A DNA stretch of 64,000 nt from Amphibacillus sp052055485 (GCF_052055485.1 NZ_CP197171.1:372001-436000), one strand, 5' to 3'; shown: positions 16,785-26,061, counted from the first letter of the stretch. Made by a program: numbers and translations. The notes: generated from the letters alone by a model not told the origin.

Positions 16785-17753
16785 CTATGCCCACCACATA
16801 TCAGCAGGTTTTTCGTAAATATTAACCCTTTTTAAATTTTGAACAGCTCGCATAAAACCTTCTTCAATCGACATGATTGGATCTTCATGCTCAATGCTGA
16901 CAACATAATCATAGCCATACAGTCTAAGTGCGCTAATGATATCACTCCACACTTGTGTACTGTGGCCATAACCCACTGAGCGGAAGGTCCACGCACGTGT
17001 TTGAACTTTACTGTAGGGTTGCATATCTGTTAAACCATACATATTAACATTATCTTGATCAATGTAAGTATCTTTCGCATGGAAATGATGGATCGCTCCA
17101 GCTTTACCCAGGATTTTGATCGCTGCAACTGGATCAATCCCTTGCCACCATAAATGACTTGGATCTAAGTTTGCCCCAATCGCTGGTCCGGTTGCTTCCC
17201 GCAATTTTAACATTGTATGCGGTGTGTGAACGAGAAAACCAGCATGTAATTCAATCCCTATTTTCACTTGATGTTCTTCAGCAAGTTTAGCAATCTCTTT
17301 CCAATACGGAATTAATTTCTCTTCCCATTGCCATTTCAAAACATCGCTATACTCAGTTGGCCATGGCGTAACGGGCCAGTTTGGGTATTTCGCTTCTTCA
17401 CTGTCTCCCGGTATACCTGAAAACGTATTAACAACCGGAACACCCATTAAGCTAGCCAACTTAATTGTTTTTCTTAACACTTCATCTGAACTTCTTGCGT
17501 GTTCTGGGTTCGGTGAAACTGGATTATCGTGACAACTAAAAGCACTGATCGTTAGCCCTCGTTCTTTTACTTTAGCTAGATAAGTTTCACGTTCTGATTC
17601 ACTTGCTAGTAATTGATCCAGTTTAGCATGTGCATCACCAGGATTTCCTCCAGTTCCAATTTCAACTGCGTCAAGACCTGCATCTTTAACGTAATCAAGC
17701 ATGTCTTCAAATGATTTTTCTCCAAAAAGGACGGTAAATACACCTAGTTTCAT
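16785..17753 (-). CDS. Sugar phosphate isomerase/epimerase-like TIM barrel protein
   Basis: 322-residue protein of the xylose-isomerase-like/AP-endonuclease-2 superfamily. Metal-ligand motifs are visible: GIELHAGF, GANLDPSHLWWQG, IHHFHAKDTY and VSIEHEDPIM. These place Glu, Asp, His and Glu in the usual divalent-metal site. It is the last gene of the operon, 12 bases after the second oxidoreductase gene, with an AGGAGG ribosome site. Members of this family act as isomerases, epimerases or keto-glycoside-cleaving enzymes, so the context with Gfo/Idh/MocA proteins matters more than the annotation name. Confidence 0.87.
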   Translation of the reverse strand: MKLGVFTVLFGEKSFEDMLDYVKDAGLDAVEIGTGGNPGDAHAKLDQLLASESERETYLAKVKERGLTISAFSCHDNPVSPNPEHARSSDEVLRKTIKLASLMGVPVVNTFSGIPGDSEEAKYPNWPVTPWPTEYSDVLKWQWEEKLIPYWKEIAKLAEEHQVKIGIELHAGFLVHTPHTMLKLREATGPAIGANLDPSHLWWQGIDPVAAIKILGKAGAIHHFHAKDTYIDQDNVNMYGLTDMQPYSKVQTRAWTFRSVGYGHSTQVWSDIISALRLYGYDYVVSIEHEDPIMSIEEGFMRAVQNLKRVNIYEKPADMWWA

Positions 17754-17765
17754 AGATTATTCCTC

Positions 17766-18797
17766 CTAGTTTTTAATTTTTACTAATTGACCTGTTTGAC
17801 TAGATTCAAGCGCTCCAAGAATAATATTCAATGATTGTAAGCCCTCATCTCCTGAAATAAGTGGCTCACGACCTTCTATAATCGATTCAATAAAGTGGTC
17901 AATAACATGAGTCGTTGTTTGTCCACCTGCTTCATTTGATTGAATTTGCCCTAATTCATATTTAACAGTACTTCCATCGGTATAATTCGCAATTAAGCTA
18001 TATTTAGGATCATCTTCAAGACGCAAAACAGCTTTTTCACCATAAATAACGGTTGAATTATCTTCATTTGTATTATAAGCCCAGCTTGCGGTTAATGTCC
18101 CGATGATACCAGATTCACTTTTCAACAAGCAGATTGCATTATCATCAACATCGGTTCCTTCTTTTGCATTCGTTTCAACCATGGCAGATACTTCAGTAAT
18201 TTCTTCACCTAAAACATAACGAACCACATCTGCTTTATGAACACCTAAATCACCCATTGCTCCGATAAAAGCCTCATCTTTTCTAAAGAACCAGCTCTCT
18301 TTTCCATCGATACTCCAACCTTCTGGACCTCCATGACCAAATGTTGTTTTGAAACTATAGATTTTACCCAATTCACCAGTAGCAATTAATTCTTTCGCTT
18401 TCTGATGAGAGGCAACAAAGCGTTGATTATGACCAATCATCAGTTTACGGTCGTTTTCCTTAGCCGCTGTGATCATCGCTTGTCCTTCCTCATATGATGT
18501 GGCCATTGGCTTTTCACAAAGGACGTGGGCACCTGCTTCTAGTGCCGCAATCGAAACGGGGGCATGCAAATGGTTTGGTAAGCAAACACTTACTACATCT
18601 GGTTTGCTTTGTTCAAGCAAGTCTTGATAATCTGTAAAAGCTTCCGCACTATATTGCTCCGCCATTTCTTCTGCTCGTTCTGGTATGATGTCACAGACAG
18701 CGACAATCTCAACATTTGGATTAGCCTCATATTCAACTAAATGGCGAAATCTTGCGATACTTCCACATCCAATAACTGCTACACGTAACTTTTTCAT
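17766..18797 (-). CDS. Gfo/Idh/MocA-family oxidoreductase
   Basis: 343 residues. The NAD(P)-binding Rossmann motif is VIGCGSIARFRH at the N-terminus, and the family motif CEKPMATS (about residue 95) supplies the catalytic-type Lys. The C-terminal alpha/beta domain includes GAMGDLGVHKADVVRYVLGE. It would oxidise or reduce a sugar or cyclitol hydroxyl. Its ATG directly follows the TAA of the preceding isomerase-like gene on the transcript. The second paralogue of the operon at 20289 is clearly different in sequence, so the two probably work on different intermediates. Confidence 0.9.
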   Translation of the reverse strand: MKKLRVAVIGCGSIARFRHLVEYEANPNVEIVAVCDIIPERAEEMAEQYSAEAFTDYQDLLEQSKPDVVSVCLPNHLHAPVSIAALEAGAHVLCEKPMATSYEEGQAMITAAKENDRKLMIGHNQRFVASHQKAKELIATGELGKIYSFKTTFGHGGPEGWSIDGKESWFFRKDEAFIGAMGDLGVHKADVVRYVLGEEITEVSAMVETNAKEGTDVDDNAICLLKSESGIIGTLTASWAYNTNEDNSTVIYGEKAVLRLEDDPKYSLIANYTDGSTVKYELGQIQSNEAGGQTTTHVIDHFIESIIEGREPLISGDEGLQSLNIILGALESSQTGQLVKIKN

Positions 18798-19547
18798 TTA
18801 AACGACTCCTTTTGCTTGTAAGTATTGATAACTGATTTGAATACTTTCTAATGGATCGATTCGACTGACATCTTGTTCAACAATCCACCACTCTGGCTGA
18901 CCGGTTGTTAAGATCGTCTCTAAATCTAATCCTCCTGTTCCTAATTCAGCAAAAAATTGCTCTTCATCTGTTGTCATATCTTTCAAATGAATAAGTGGTG
19001 TTCGATCATGATAGCGTTTGATCCAGTCAATTGGGGCTTCTCCCGCTTTTTGTAACCAGTACAAATCAAGCTCAGCTTGTAAATCCTCCTTGGCTACCCG
19101 ATCAAAAAGATACGCTAGTACCGTTTGACCATTTGGCATCTTTTCCAATTCAAAATCGTGATTGTGATAACAAAGTACCAAACCATGTTCTTTTAACTGT
19201 TTTCCCGTTTCATTTAGAAATTGTGCCAAATCATGATAAAAATCAGAATGGCGATCCTCTGGTAAAATGAACGGACAAACGACGTATTTGTTCTCTAACA
19301 CTTTCTGATCAGCAATCACTTGGTCAAGTTTCTTTTGTAAATCTTCAAGGGGGACATGATTACCTGCCACTTTCAACCCCAGTTGATCGAGCTGCTCTTT
19401 TAATTCAACTACTGTTAAATCACCATATCCGGCCAATTCAACACCATCATATCCAATTTCTGCTACACGTTTTAACGTCTTGATAAAATCATCTGCTAAC
19501 GCTTCGCGTAATGTATACAATTGCACTGCTACGGGACTTTGTTTCAT
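18798..19547 (-). CDS. Sugar phosphate isomerase/epimerase-like TIM barrel protein (second paralogue)
   Basis: 249 residues of the xylose-isomerase-like superfamily, shorter than the paralogue at 16785. Motifs include GYDGVELAGYGD, LCYHNHDFELE, QAELDLYWLQKAG and IHLKDMT, giving the Glu/Asp/His metal ligands. It starts 5 bases after the ThuA gene stop and abuts the next gene. Expected to act on a sugar-derived keto or hydroxy compound in the cytoplasm. IolE/IolI-type activities are possible alternatives. Confidence 0.87.
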   Translation of the reverse strand: MKQSPVAVQLYTLREALADDFIKTLKRVAEIGYDGVELAGYGDLTVVELKEQLDQLGLKVAGNHVPLEDLQKKLDQVIADQKVLENKYVVCPFILPEDRHSDFYHDLAQFLNETGKQLKEHGLVLCYHNHDFELEKMPNGQTVLAYLFDRVAKEDLQAELDLYWLQKAGEAPIDWIKRYHDRTPLIHLKDMTTDEEQFFAELGTGGLDLETILTTGQPEWWIVEQDVSRIDPLESIQISYQYLQAKGVV

Positions 19548-19552
19548 TAGCT

Positions 19553-20275
19553 CTACTCCTTCACTGAGATTTCTTCAATCGGTTCAACATTTCCATATTG
19601 ATGTGTGGGTGCACCAAGTGATGCGGTCCATGCCACTGCATTTTTTATCACCTTTTGGATCTGTTCATGATGATAAGTTGGATACGTTTCATGACCAGGA
19701 CGGAAATAAAAGACCTTCCCTTTTCCTCGACGATACGTCGCTCCACTTCGGAAAACTTCGCCACCTTCAAACCAGCTAATAAAAACTAATTCGTCTGGGG
19801 CTGGAATATCAAAATGTTCTCCATACATTTCTTCTTTTTCAAGTTCAAAATAAGTATCCAGTCCAGCAACGATTGGATGGCTTGGATCAACAACCCATAA
19901 GCGCTCACGGTCATTTGCTTCACGCCATTTCAAATCACAGCCTGTTCCCATTAACTTTTTGAAAATTTTTGAAAAATGCCCAGAGTGTAATACGATTAAA
20001 CCCATACCATCTAGGACCCGTTGGTGAACTCTTTCAACGATTGTTTCATCAACTTCGTCATGGGCAAGGTGCCCCCACCAAAGCAAGACATCTGCTTCTG
20101 CCAACACTTGCTCCGTTAAACCATGTTCGGGCTGATCTAAAGTTGCGGTTGTTACATCATGCCCTTCCTCACGTAAAAACGAGGCAATAGCACCGTGAAT
20201 ACCTTCTGGATAAATCTCAGTTACCTTAGGATTCAATTTTTCGTGACGATTTTCATTCCACACAACTACATTCAT
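19553..20275 (-). CDS. ThuA domain protein
   Basis: 240 residues of the ThuA family (trehalose utilisation, glutamine-amidotransferase-like fold). Recognisable parts are VVVWNENRHEKLNP, VLLWWGHLAHDEVDE, GLIVLHSGHFSK, and the C-terminal GKVFYFRPGHETYPTYHHE. There is no catalytic Cys of amidotransferases, as usual for ThuA. The start is ATG 20275 behind AAGGAGG; the longer open frame to 20335 would overlap the previous gene. In rhizobia ThuA works with the oxidoreductase ThuB on trehalose and related disaccharides via 3-keto sugars; the neighbouring oxidoreductases here make a similar role plausible. Confidence 0.9.
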   Translation of the reverse strand: MNVVVWNENRHEKLNPKVTEIYPEGIHGAIASFLREEGHDVTTATLDQPEHGLTEQVLAEADVLLWWGHLAHDEVDETIVERVHQRVLDGMGLIVLHSGHFSKIFKKLMGTGCDLKWREANDRERLWVVDPSHPIVAGLDTYFELEKEEMYGEHFDIPAPDELVFISWFEGGEVFRSGATYRRGKGKVFYFRPGHETYPTYHHEQIQKVIKNAVAWTASLGAPTHQYGNVEPIEEISVKE

Positions 20276-20288
20276 TCGTTTTTCCTCC

Positions 20289-21317
20289 TTAAAAAGTAAT
20301 TCGCCGTTTTTCATGCCCTGATTGATAAATCGCATTAATCATTTGTTGAGTGATCAATGCTTCTTCACCCGGAATATCAAGGTCTTCTTTCCCTTGTAAC
20401 GCTTGATAAAAGTTATTTATTTGTTTAACATGGCTGACTCCCCAGTAGCCTTTCACTCCATCATCATAAGTGAACGTTTCTAAAGGATTGTTGTCAGCAA
20501 TAAATGTTTGACCATCATTTAAGGTCACAGTAGCTTTATCTGCAACCATTTTAGCCAATCCCTTTTCACAATGCAGTTCAATTTCCACTGGTGCATCATA
20601 CGTATAATAATTAATGGCATGGAAAGCGGTAACGACTCCATTTTGATAAGCAATCACACCTTCAGCGGCATCTTCAACTTCAATGATTTCATGGGCACGA
20701 TTACTAATCGTTGCATCAACATATTTCAAATCACTATTAATAAACCAACGCATTAAATCCATCGTATGAATCGCTTGGTCAATAATGACACCACCGCCTT
20801 CTTTATCCCATGTCCCTTTCCAATCACTTTGCTGATAGTATTCATCAGATCGATCCCAAGTCACTGAGAGTTTACCCGCTTTAACTGCTCCGAGTTCCCC
20901 ACTTTCTAACATCCGTTTGATTAAACGTGACCCAGGATTATATCGATTTTGGAAAATAACTCCTAAGGTCACATCTTCATCTTTGGCAGATTGGATCATT
21001 GCTTGAGCATTTTCATATTGAATCGCCATTGGTTTTTCAGTTAAAACATGTATTTTATGCTTGGTTGCTTCAATCGTCACGGGTGCATGAAGATGATGTG
21101 GCAAGCAGATATGAAGCACATCCAGTTTCTCTTGTTCAAACATTTCCTTGTAATCATAATAAGCTCGACATTGATACTGTTCAGCTTTCTGATCAGCACG
21201 GTCTTTCTTAATATCACAAACGGCAACCAGCTCTGCATCATCTCGTTTTGAAACGGAAGCAGCATGCATTGGAGACACATTGCCACAACCGACAATTCCT
21301 ACTCTAAATTTATTCAT
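20289..21317 (-). CDS. Gfo/Idh/MocA-family oxidoreductase (ThuB-like position)
   Basis: 342 residues. The N-terminal Rossmann motif is IVGCGNVSPMHAAS, TEKPMAIQ supplies the conserved Lys, and GGGVIIDQAIHTMDLMRWF is the substrate-side motif of the family. First gene of the operon; ATG behind AGGGAGTGATTTGA. The gene is divergent from the AraC-type regulator at 21464 and a catabolite-repression-like site lies between them. The product probably uses NAD(P) to oxidise a sugar hydroxyl; the exact substrate cannot be read from sequence. Confidence 0.9.
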   Translation of the reverse strand: MNKFRVGIVGCGNVSPMHAASVSKRDDAELVAVCDIKKDRADQKAEQYQCRAYYDYKEMFEQEKLDVLHICLPHHLHAPVTIEATKHKIHVLTEKPMAIQYENAQAMIQSAKDEDVTLGVIFQNRYNPGSRLIKRMLESGELGAVKAGKLSVTWDRSDEYYQQSDWKGTWDKEGGGVIIDQAIHTMDLMRWFINSDLKYVDATISNRAHEIIEVEDAAEGVIAYQNGVVTAFHAINYYTYDAPVEIELHCEKGLAKMVADKATVTLNDGQTFIADNNPLETFTYDDGVKGYWGVSHVKQINNFYQALQGKEDLDIPGEEALITQQMINAIYQSGHEKRRITF

Positions 21318-21335
21318 TCAAATCACTCCCTATTA

Positions 21336-21350
21336 AATTAGCGCTTACAA
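21336..21350. promoter_or_regulatory. Possible CcpA (cre) site upstream of the sugar operon
   Basis: The minus strand reads TTGTAAGCGCTAATTT, which keeps the central TGTAAGCGCT of the cre consensus but deviates at the right end. It lies 20-35 bases before the first gene of the operon, where binding would block transcription. Confidence 0.4.
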
Positions 21351-21463
21351 ATAGACAATTTAATTGATAATTTTCCTCTCCATTACTATAATAACGTTAT
21401 AATCAATTTAATAATATAGATAATTTCATGAAAACATATCTTATTTTGCTATGGGGGATTGAT

Positions 21464-22228
21464 ATGCACATTGGACATTGTGGTTATTCTTTTCATACAG
21501 ACGGTTACGAAGAAACAAGAAAAAATGGTTATGATACTTTTTTGATCCGACTTCAGACGGATGGCTATGCCGAAGCCACTATTACAAATAAGAGGTATTT
21601 ACTAGAAAAAGGAGATATCATCCTCATACCTGCCAAACATTATTACCATTTACAAATCAAACAAGGTATATCTAGTGGAGACTTCCATTTGTTTGGTGAA
21701 GATGAATGGCTTGTACAATGGTGGCATAATTTAGGACAACCCTTCCATGTCAAAATTAGTGATATTGAACAAATTACAACACTGTGGAATTTTCTTTCCA
21801 CTGAGACAAGGCGTCCAGCTACTGAACAAAACCAAGAGTTGATGGAATACTTTTTTAAAAGTATTTGTTTATTAATTCAACAGGAAACAATCGCACGTTC
21901 TGCCCAAAGCCGTCCATTTGTTATTACAGAAATGATGCGTTTTATTGAAGAACACGCTCTTGACGCCTTCATGATTGAGAGTGTAGCAGATAGTGTTAAT
22001 TTAAGTGTGTCAAGAGCTGTTCACCTATTTAAAGAACACACCGGCAAAACTATGATTGAATATGCTCAAAACATTCGCTTATCAGCAGCATTAAACCAAA
22101 TGAAATATACCAATATGACACTCGACCACATTGCTGAAAATTGTGGCTTTGGTAATTATCCATACTTTCATCGTGTTTTTAAAAAAGCCTATGACCAGCC
22201 CCCCGGTAAATTTCGCCGAACATTATAA
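21464..22228 (+). CDS. AraC-family transcriptional regulator
   Basis: 254 residues. The N-terminal cupin-like sensor (about 1-150, with EKGDIILIPAKHYYHLQI) is followed by two helix-turn-helix motifs at the C-terminus (IESVADSVNLSVSRAVHLFK and the signature LDHIAENCGFGNYPYFHRVFKKAYDQPPGKFRR). Start placed at ATG 21464 behind GGGGGATTGAT; the longer frame from 21428 has no ribosome site. It is divergent from the oxidoreductase operon and lies between that operon and the ABC transporter genes, so it most likely activates one or both in response to the imported sugar. Confidence 0.9.
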   Translation: MHIGHCGYSFHTDGYEETRKNGYDTFLIRLQTDGYAEATITNKRYLLEKGDIILIPAKHYYHLQIKQGISSGDFHLFGEDEWLVQWWHNLGQPFHVKISDIEQITTLWNFLSTETRRPATEQNQELMEYFFKSICLLIQQETIARSAQSRPFVITEMMRFIEEHALDAFMIESVADSVNLSVSRAVHLFKEHTGKTMIEYAQNIRLSAALNQMKYTNMTLDHIAENCGFGNYPYFHRVFKKAYDQPPGKFRRTL

Positions 22229-22274
22229 TACTGGATGCTATGCTTAGATAGGTATGCACTATATCCGATTGAGG

Positions 22275-22345
22275 GGAGGTGTATTCTAGGTTCACACCTC
22301 TTATCGATAAAAGGGACTTGTCTTTTTAATTAGATAGTCCCTTTT
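22275..22345. terminator. Two hairpins between araC-type gene and ABC permease
   Basis: A first stem GAGGTGT/ACACCTC (about 22275-22299) follows the regulator. A second, AAAAGGGACT / AGTCCCTTTT (22309-22345), serves as terminator for the convergent permease gene. Confidence 0.7.
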
Positions 22346-22362
22346 CTATGTCAATTAACGGA

Positions 22363-23184
22363 TTACTTAACTGCACCTTCAGCAACACCTTTAATAATAT
22401 GCTTCTGGGCAAAGAAATAAAGAGTAATCACTGGAATAATGGCTAGGGTTAGACCTGCTAAAGCTAAATGCCATTGCCTTGTGTATTGTCCAAAGAAAAA
22501 GAACATTCGTAACGGGATTGTCGCATATTCTTGACTCAGAACTAAAGAAGGCAATAAATAATCATTCCAAATCCAGATTACATTTAGAATCAACACTGTT
22601 ACCGTAATGGGTTTGAGCATCGGAAAGATGATTCGCCAAAAAATCTTCCAACGTGAAGCCCCGTCAATCATCGCTGCTTCATCTAATGAAGTAGGTATCC
22701 CTTTGATAGCCCCATGATATAAAAAAAGTGATAAACTCGAACCAAAGCCCAAATACATAAACAACAAACCATAAGTATTCAACAGATTCATTTTTCCAAA
22801 AATAGAGATCAACGGGATCATAACGGACTGAAAGGGAATCAGCATGGCGGCAACAAACACTAGAAAAATTGCGCCACTTATTTTACTTTTATTTCGCGCT
22901 AAAGCATAGGCAGCCATTGATGAAAAAATAATAATTAATAAAATACTAAAGATAGATACAAAAGCAGAGTTTGCTAGTGCATTGATAAAATCCAAATCAA
23001 TAAACGCCTGCTTAAAATTATCAAACACCCATGCTTCAGGTAGACTTAAAACATTTGCAAAAATATCATATTTTGATTTAAATGCATTGACAATCATTAA
23101 GTAAAAAGGAGACAGCCAAATGAGAGCAATAATAACTCCACCTATTGTTAAAGCTACTTTTATTCGACGTTTTTTTGCAGTCAT
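22363..23184 (-). CDS. CUT1 sugar ABC transporter permease (MalG type)
   Basis: 273 residues with six membrane segments. The EAA loop is EAAMIDGASRWKIFWRIIFP, the contact site for the ATPase, and the C-terminal AQKHIIKGVAEGAVK is typical of MalG-like permeases. The start overlaps the stop of the preceding permease gene, so the pair is translationally coupled. No ATPase gene is nearby; in Bacillus many CUT1 importers share the multitask ATPase MsmX, and that is the likely arrangement here. Substrate probably an oligosaccharide or glycoside. Confidence 0.92.
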   Translation of the reverse strand: MTAKKRRIKVALTIGGVIIALIWLSPFYLMIVNAFKSKYDIFANVLSLPEAWVFDNFKQAFIDLDFINALANSAFVSIFSILLIIIFSSMAAYALARNKSKISGAIFLVFVAAMLIPFQSVMIPLISIFGKMNLLNTYGLLFMYLGFGSSLSLFLYHGAIKGIPTSLDEAAMIDGASRWKIFWRIIFPMLKPITVTVLILNVIWIWNDYLLPSLVLSQEYATIPLRMFFFFGQYTRQWHLALAGLTLAIIPVITLYFFAQKHIIKGVAEGAVK

Positions 23185-24047
23185 TATAAATCCACCTCGC
23201 GTCTCTTATTAACATAAACTTGTGTAAGAGCAACCATAGCAACTAAAACAAAGAAGATGACTGCTTTTGATTGCGCATAAGCCATTTCATAACGACTAAA
23301 TGCTGTATTATAAATTTGCATCGCAAGCATTTCCGTAGATCCATAGGGGCCACCATTTGTTAATGCCAGATTTTGATCATACAATTTAAAAGCATTTGAC
23401 AAGGTTAAAAATAGACTGACTGTAAACGCTGGTGCAACTAAAGGAAACTTAATCCGCCAAAAGCGTTGAAACGAACTGGCACCATCTATTTCCGCAGCTT
23501 CTAACAATTCTTGCGGCACACTTTGTAAATATGAAATATAAATAATCATAATGTAGCCGGTGTATTGCCAAACATTTAAAATAACTAATCCCCAAAAGCC
23601 AGTCTCACCCGTTGACAGCCACCCTCGTAAAAAGTCAATATTTAATAACTGACCCACCGCATCAAAACCACTGACAAAAATAAATTGCCAAATAAACCCG
23701 AGTATCAGACCACCAATTAAATTAGGCATAAAGAAAATCGTCCGTAAGCCTGTACTGATTTTTATTTTTTGCGTGACAAGGACAGCTAATCCCAGCCCAA
23801 GTAAATTAACTAATACAATGGAAGCAACGGCAAACTTAACCGTAAAAACCATCGAATCCAGAAAACGCTGATCTTGAAAAACGGATAAATAGTTTTCTAA
23901 CCCCAGAAAGGTAGTCGCTCTTAAGCCATTCCAATCTGTGAAAGTATAGAAAAATCCATATAGAAATGGATAAAAGACAACAACCGTCAAAGCAAATAAG
24001 GCAGGGGTAATAAATAGCCAAAAGGATACATTTCTATTATTCATCAA
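23184..24047 (-). CDS. CUT1 sugar ABC transporter permease (MalF type)
   Basis: 287 residues, six membrane segments. The EAA loop is EAAEIDGASSFQRFWRIKFP, and LTNGGPYGSTEMLAMQIYNTAF is the typical C-terminal MalF-family segment. It comes after the binding-protein gene, separated by 157 bases with a stable stem-loop that may lower permease expression relative to the binding protein. It forms the membrane channel together with the MalG-type protein. Confidence 0.92.
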   Translation of the reverse strand: MMNNRNVSFWLFITPALFALTVVVFYPFLYGFFYTFTDWNGLRATTFLGLENYLSVFQDQRFLDSMVFTVKFAVASIVLVNLLGLGLAVLVTQKIKISTGLRTIFFMPNLIGGLILGFIWQFIFVSGFDAVGQLLNIDFLRGWLSTGETGFWGLVILNVWQYTGYIMIIYISYLQSVPQELLEAAEIDGASSFQRFWRIKFPLVAPAFTVSLFLTLSNAFKLYDQNLALTNGGPYGSTEMLAMQIYNTAFSRYEMAYAQSKAVIFFVLVAMVALTQVYVNKRREVDL

Positions 24048-24156
24048 CTAACCTCCATTCTTAGAACTTGATATTTGCCAAGTCCTTATCATTAAACGCC
24101 TGTATTGCCCTTATACAGCTAAGACATTCCAAACACTTTTTGCTTTTTCAAAAGTA

Positions 24157-24194
24157 AAGCGGCTAACGATCAAGCTCATTGCTGTTAGCCGCTT
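24157..24194 (-). promoter_or_regulatory. Intergenic stem-loop between binding protein and permease genes
   Basis: AAGCGGCTAAC and GTTAGCCGCTT form an 11-bp perfect stem. There is only a weak T-run behind it on the minus strand. Such elements between malE-like and malF-like genes usually act as partial terminators or mRNA stabilisers. Confidence 0.6.
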
Positions 24195-24204
24195 TTCATC
24201 ATCA

Positions 24205-25527
24205 CTATTGTCTTGACTTCTCCCACTCGTCTTTTGACGTTGCTAACACATCTTCCCATGAGGCATCTTCAGCTAAGTACTTCTGAAATTCAGTTGCCAG
24301 AATATCCTCATTCCAACCAACTGGAGTTGCCATGAATGTCCAGCCAATTGTTTTTCCTTCTACTGAGTATTGATAAACAACTTGAGAAAGCGGATCTGCT
24401 ATTCGATCTGCATCATAGCCTTCATAAGCAGGAATAAATTTAAATTCATCCAGGACAAAATCTTTTCCAGTATCTGATGTATACATCCAATCTAAGAAAT
24501 CCTTCGCTGCTTGAATTTGCTCTGTTGAAGCATTTTTGTTGACCGCCCAATATTGGGGAACACCAACAGGTAAGTGATCTTCAAATTCACCCTCTAATGG
24601 CATTGGAATCATACCAATTCCATTCTCTGCAAAGGCTTTGTCCATCTGATCAATCGTTGGGTAAATCCAGTTTCCTTGTTGGATAACAGCAACTTTCCCC
24701 GTTGAAAATAACTGCTCAACTTGCATTGAATAATCTAAACTAAGAACTGGCTGGGCTGAATACTGATTTTGTAAATCTAGCATTCTCTTCATTTGATCCC
24801 CATATTCAAAGTTGATGGTATCCGCCTCATAGGCTTCGATAATATCACTATTAAACTCAGGTGCAATATAATGATTGGCTAAGTGATTCCCCATCACCCA
24901 TAATTCCATCGCTGGAAAAGCAACGACCGCATCAAGACCTAAGTCTTCCTTTTGAGCATCAATTTCAGCAAAAGCCTCTTCTAAAGCTGAAAAAGTTGTT
25001 AATGAAGTCGGATCAATTCCCGCCTGATCAAAAATATCTTTGTTATAAATTAACCCATAACCCTCTTGGGCATAAGGCAAGCCCAATACTTCACCATTGT
25101 CTTCAATTCCATTTAAAGTTCCATCTAGTGCTGATGAGGCTGCTTCTGTATCAGATAAATCTGCTAAATAGTCACGATATTCATCTAGCTCGGTTGGTCC
25201 CCCAATATTAAAGATCACAGGCTCATTACCAGAAGCCATTTCTGCTTTCAATGAAGCGGCATAATCACTTCCACCACCAACGGTCTGAACTGATAAATTA
25301 ACATTTTCATTTTCACTCATATATAAATCTACTAATTCTTCAAATTGCCCCTTAAATTCAACTTTAAATTGAAAAATATCAACATCAACTTTTTCACCAG
25401 AGCTGCTTGTCTCTTCAACAGTATCTGTTCCATCTTCATCGTCATTAATCGTATCTGATGCACAACCCATCAACAAAAACACACATATAGCTAATGACAT
25501 TAACATAAAACTCTTTTTCTTCTTCAC
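24205..25527 (-). CDS. Sugar ABC transporter substrate-binding lipoprotein
   Basis: 440-residue extracellular solute-binding protein family 1. A lipoprotein signal (KKKKSFMLMSLAICVFLLMG followed by Cys) is followed by an acidic linker and the two-lobed binding fold (VDIFQFKVEFKGQFEELVDL, NEPVIFNIGGPTELD, AVIQQGNWIYPTIDQM, DFLDWMYTSDTGKDFVLDEF). The start is GTG 25527 behind GGGAG; upstream ATGs in frame have no ribosome site. First gene of the transporter operon, divergent from the GH13 gene. The promoter region holds LacI-operator-like sequences, but no LacI gene is in the window. Confidence 0.92.
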   Translation of the reverse strand: MKKKKSFMLMSLAICVFLLMGCASDTINDDEDGTDTVEETSSSGEKVDVDIFQFKVEFKGQFEELVDLYMSENENVNLSVQTVGGGSDYAASLKAEMASGNEPVIFNIGGPTELDEYRDYLADLSDTEAASSALDGTLNGIEDNGEVLGLPYAQEGYGLIYNKDIFDQAGIDPTSLTTFSALEEAFAEIDAQKEDLGLDAVVAFPAMELWVMGNHLANHYIAPEFNSDIIEAYEADTINFEYGDQMKRMLDLQNQYSAQPVLSLDYSMQVEQLFSTGKVAVIQQGNWIYPTIDQMDKAFAENGIGMIPMPLEGEFEDHLPVGVPQYWAVNKNASTEQIQAAKDFLDWMYTSDTGKDFVLDEFKFIPAYEGYDADRIADPLSQVVYQYSVEGKTIGWTFMATPVGWNEDILATEFQKYLAEDASWEDVLATSKDEWEKSRQ

Positions 25528-25572
25528 ATCAACACTCCCTTTTTTTAAATTTACCTCATTTTTTTGAACAAA

Positions 25573-25592
25573 AGCGAAATCGTTTGTGTTCC
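25573..25592. promoter_or_regulatory. LacI/CcpA-type operator-like site
   Basis: The minus strand reads CACAAACGATTTCGC, sharing AAACGATT with the sites at 25722 and 25959. It sits in the leader of the binding-protein gene. Confidence 0.35.
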
Positions 25593-25721
25593 GAATTATG
25601 GATATTATTTTGATAATCCATTTGTTATGTATATATTTCAAACCCGAATCATTTATGACTCCACTTAGCTATTCACACTTGGCAAAAAAATGATGACGAA
25701 CACAAAACAGCCTATAATTAC

Positions 25722-25735
25722 TGCAAACGATTGTA
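25722..25735. promoter_or_regulatory. cre/LacI-type operator-like site
   Basis: TGCAAACGATTGTA, one mismatch from the cre pattern TGNAANCGNNNNCA, in the divergent region between the binding-protein and GH13 genes. Confidence 0.45.
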
Positions 25736-25956
25736 TTAAGTAGCTACATCTTTTTTATTTATGACTTTCTTTTGACCAAATCGTATCTTTATCAAAGTAG
25801 ATATAAGCCTTTTTATCCATCTTATACTAAGTTAGAGATGGATATTATCACTTATTAAAAAACAAATTTTATTTAGATAAGATTTATTTCACCGTTAAGT
25901 TATTCGTCAATTATTGAGCTACCTCGAAATGCTGATAAAAAAGGGAATTTATAAGG

Positions 25957-25981
25957 ATAACGATTGCACATTATTGCAAAT
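25957..25981. promoter_or_regulatory. Operator-like sequence upstream of the GH13 gene
   Basis: ATAACGATTGCACATTATTG contains ACGATTGCA as in the other two sites and an inverted TTGCA/TGCAA pair. The intergenic stretch 25528-26151 otherwise holds only promoters. Confidence 0.35.
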
Positions 25982-26061
25982 AAAAATGTAAACTATTTTT
26001 TATTTATTATAGGTCATTAGTCTTGACTTTAATTTTAATATCCCATTATTTCATAAAGAGA

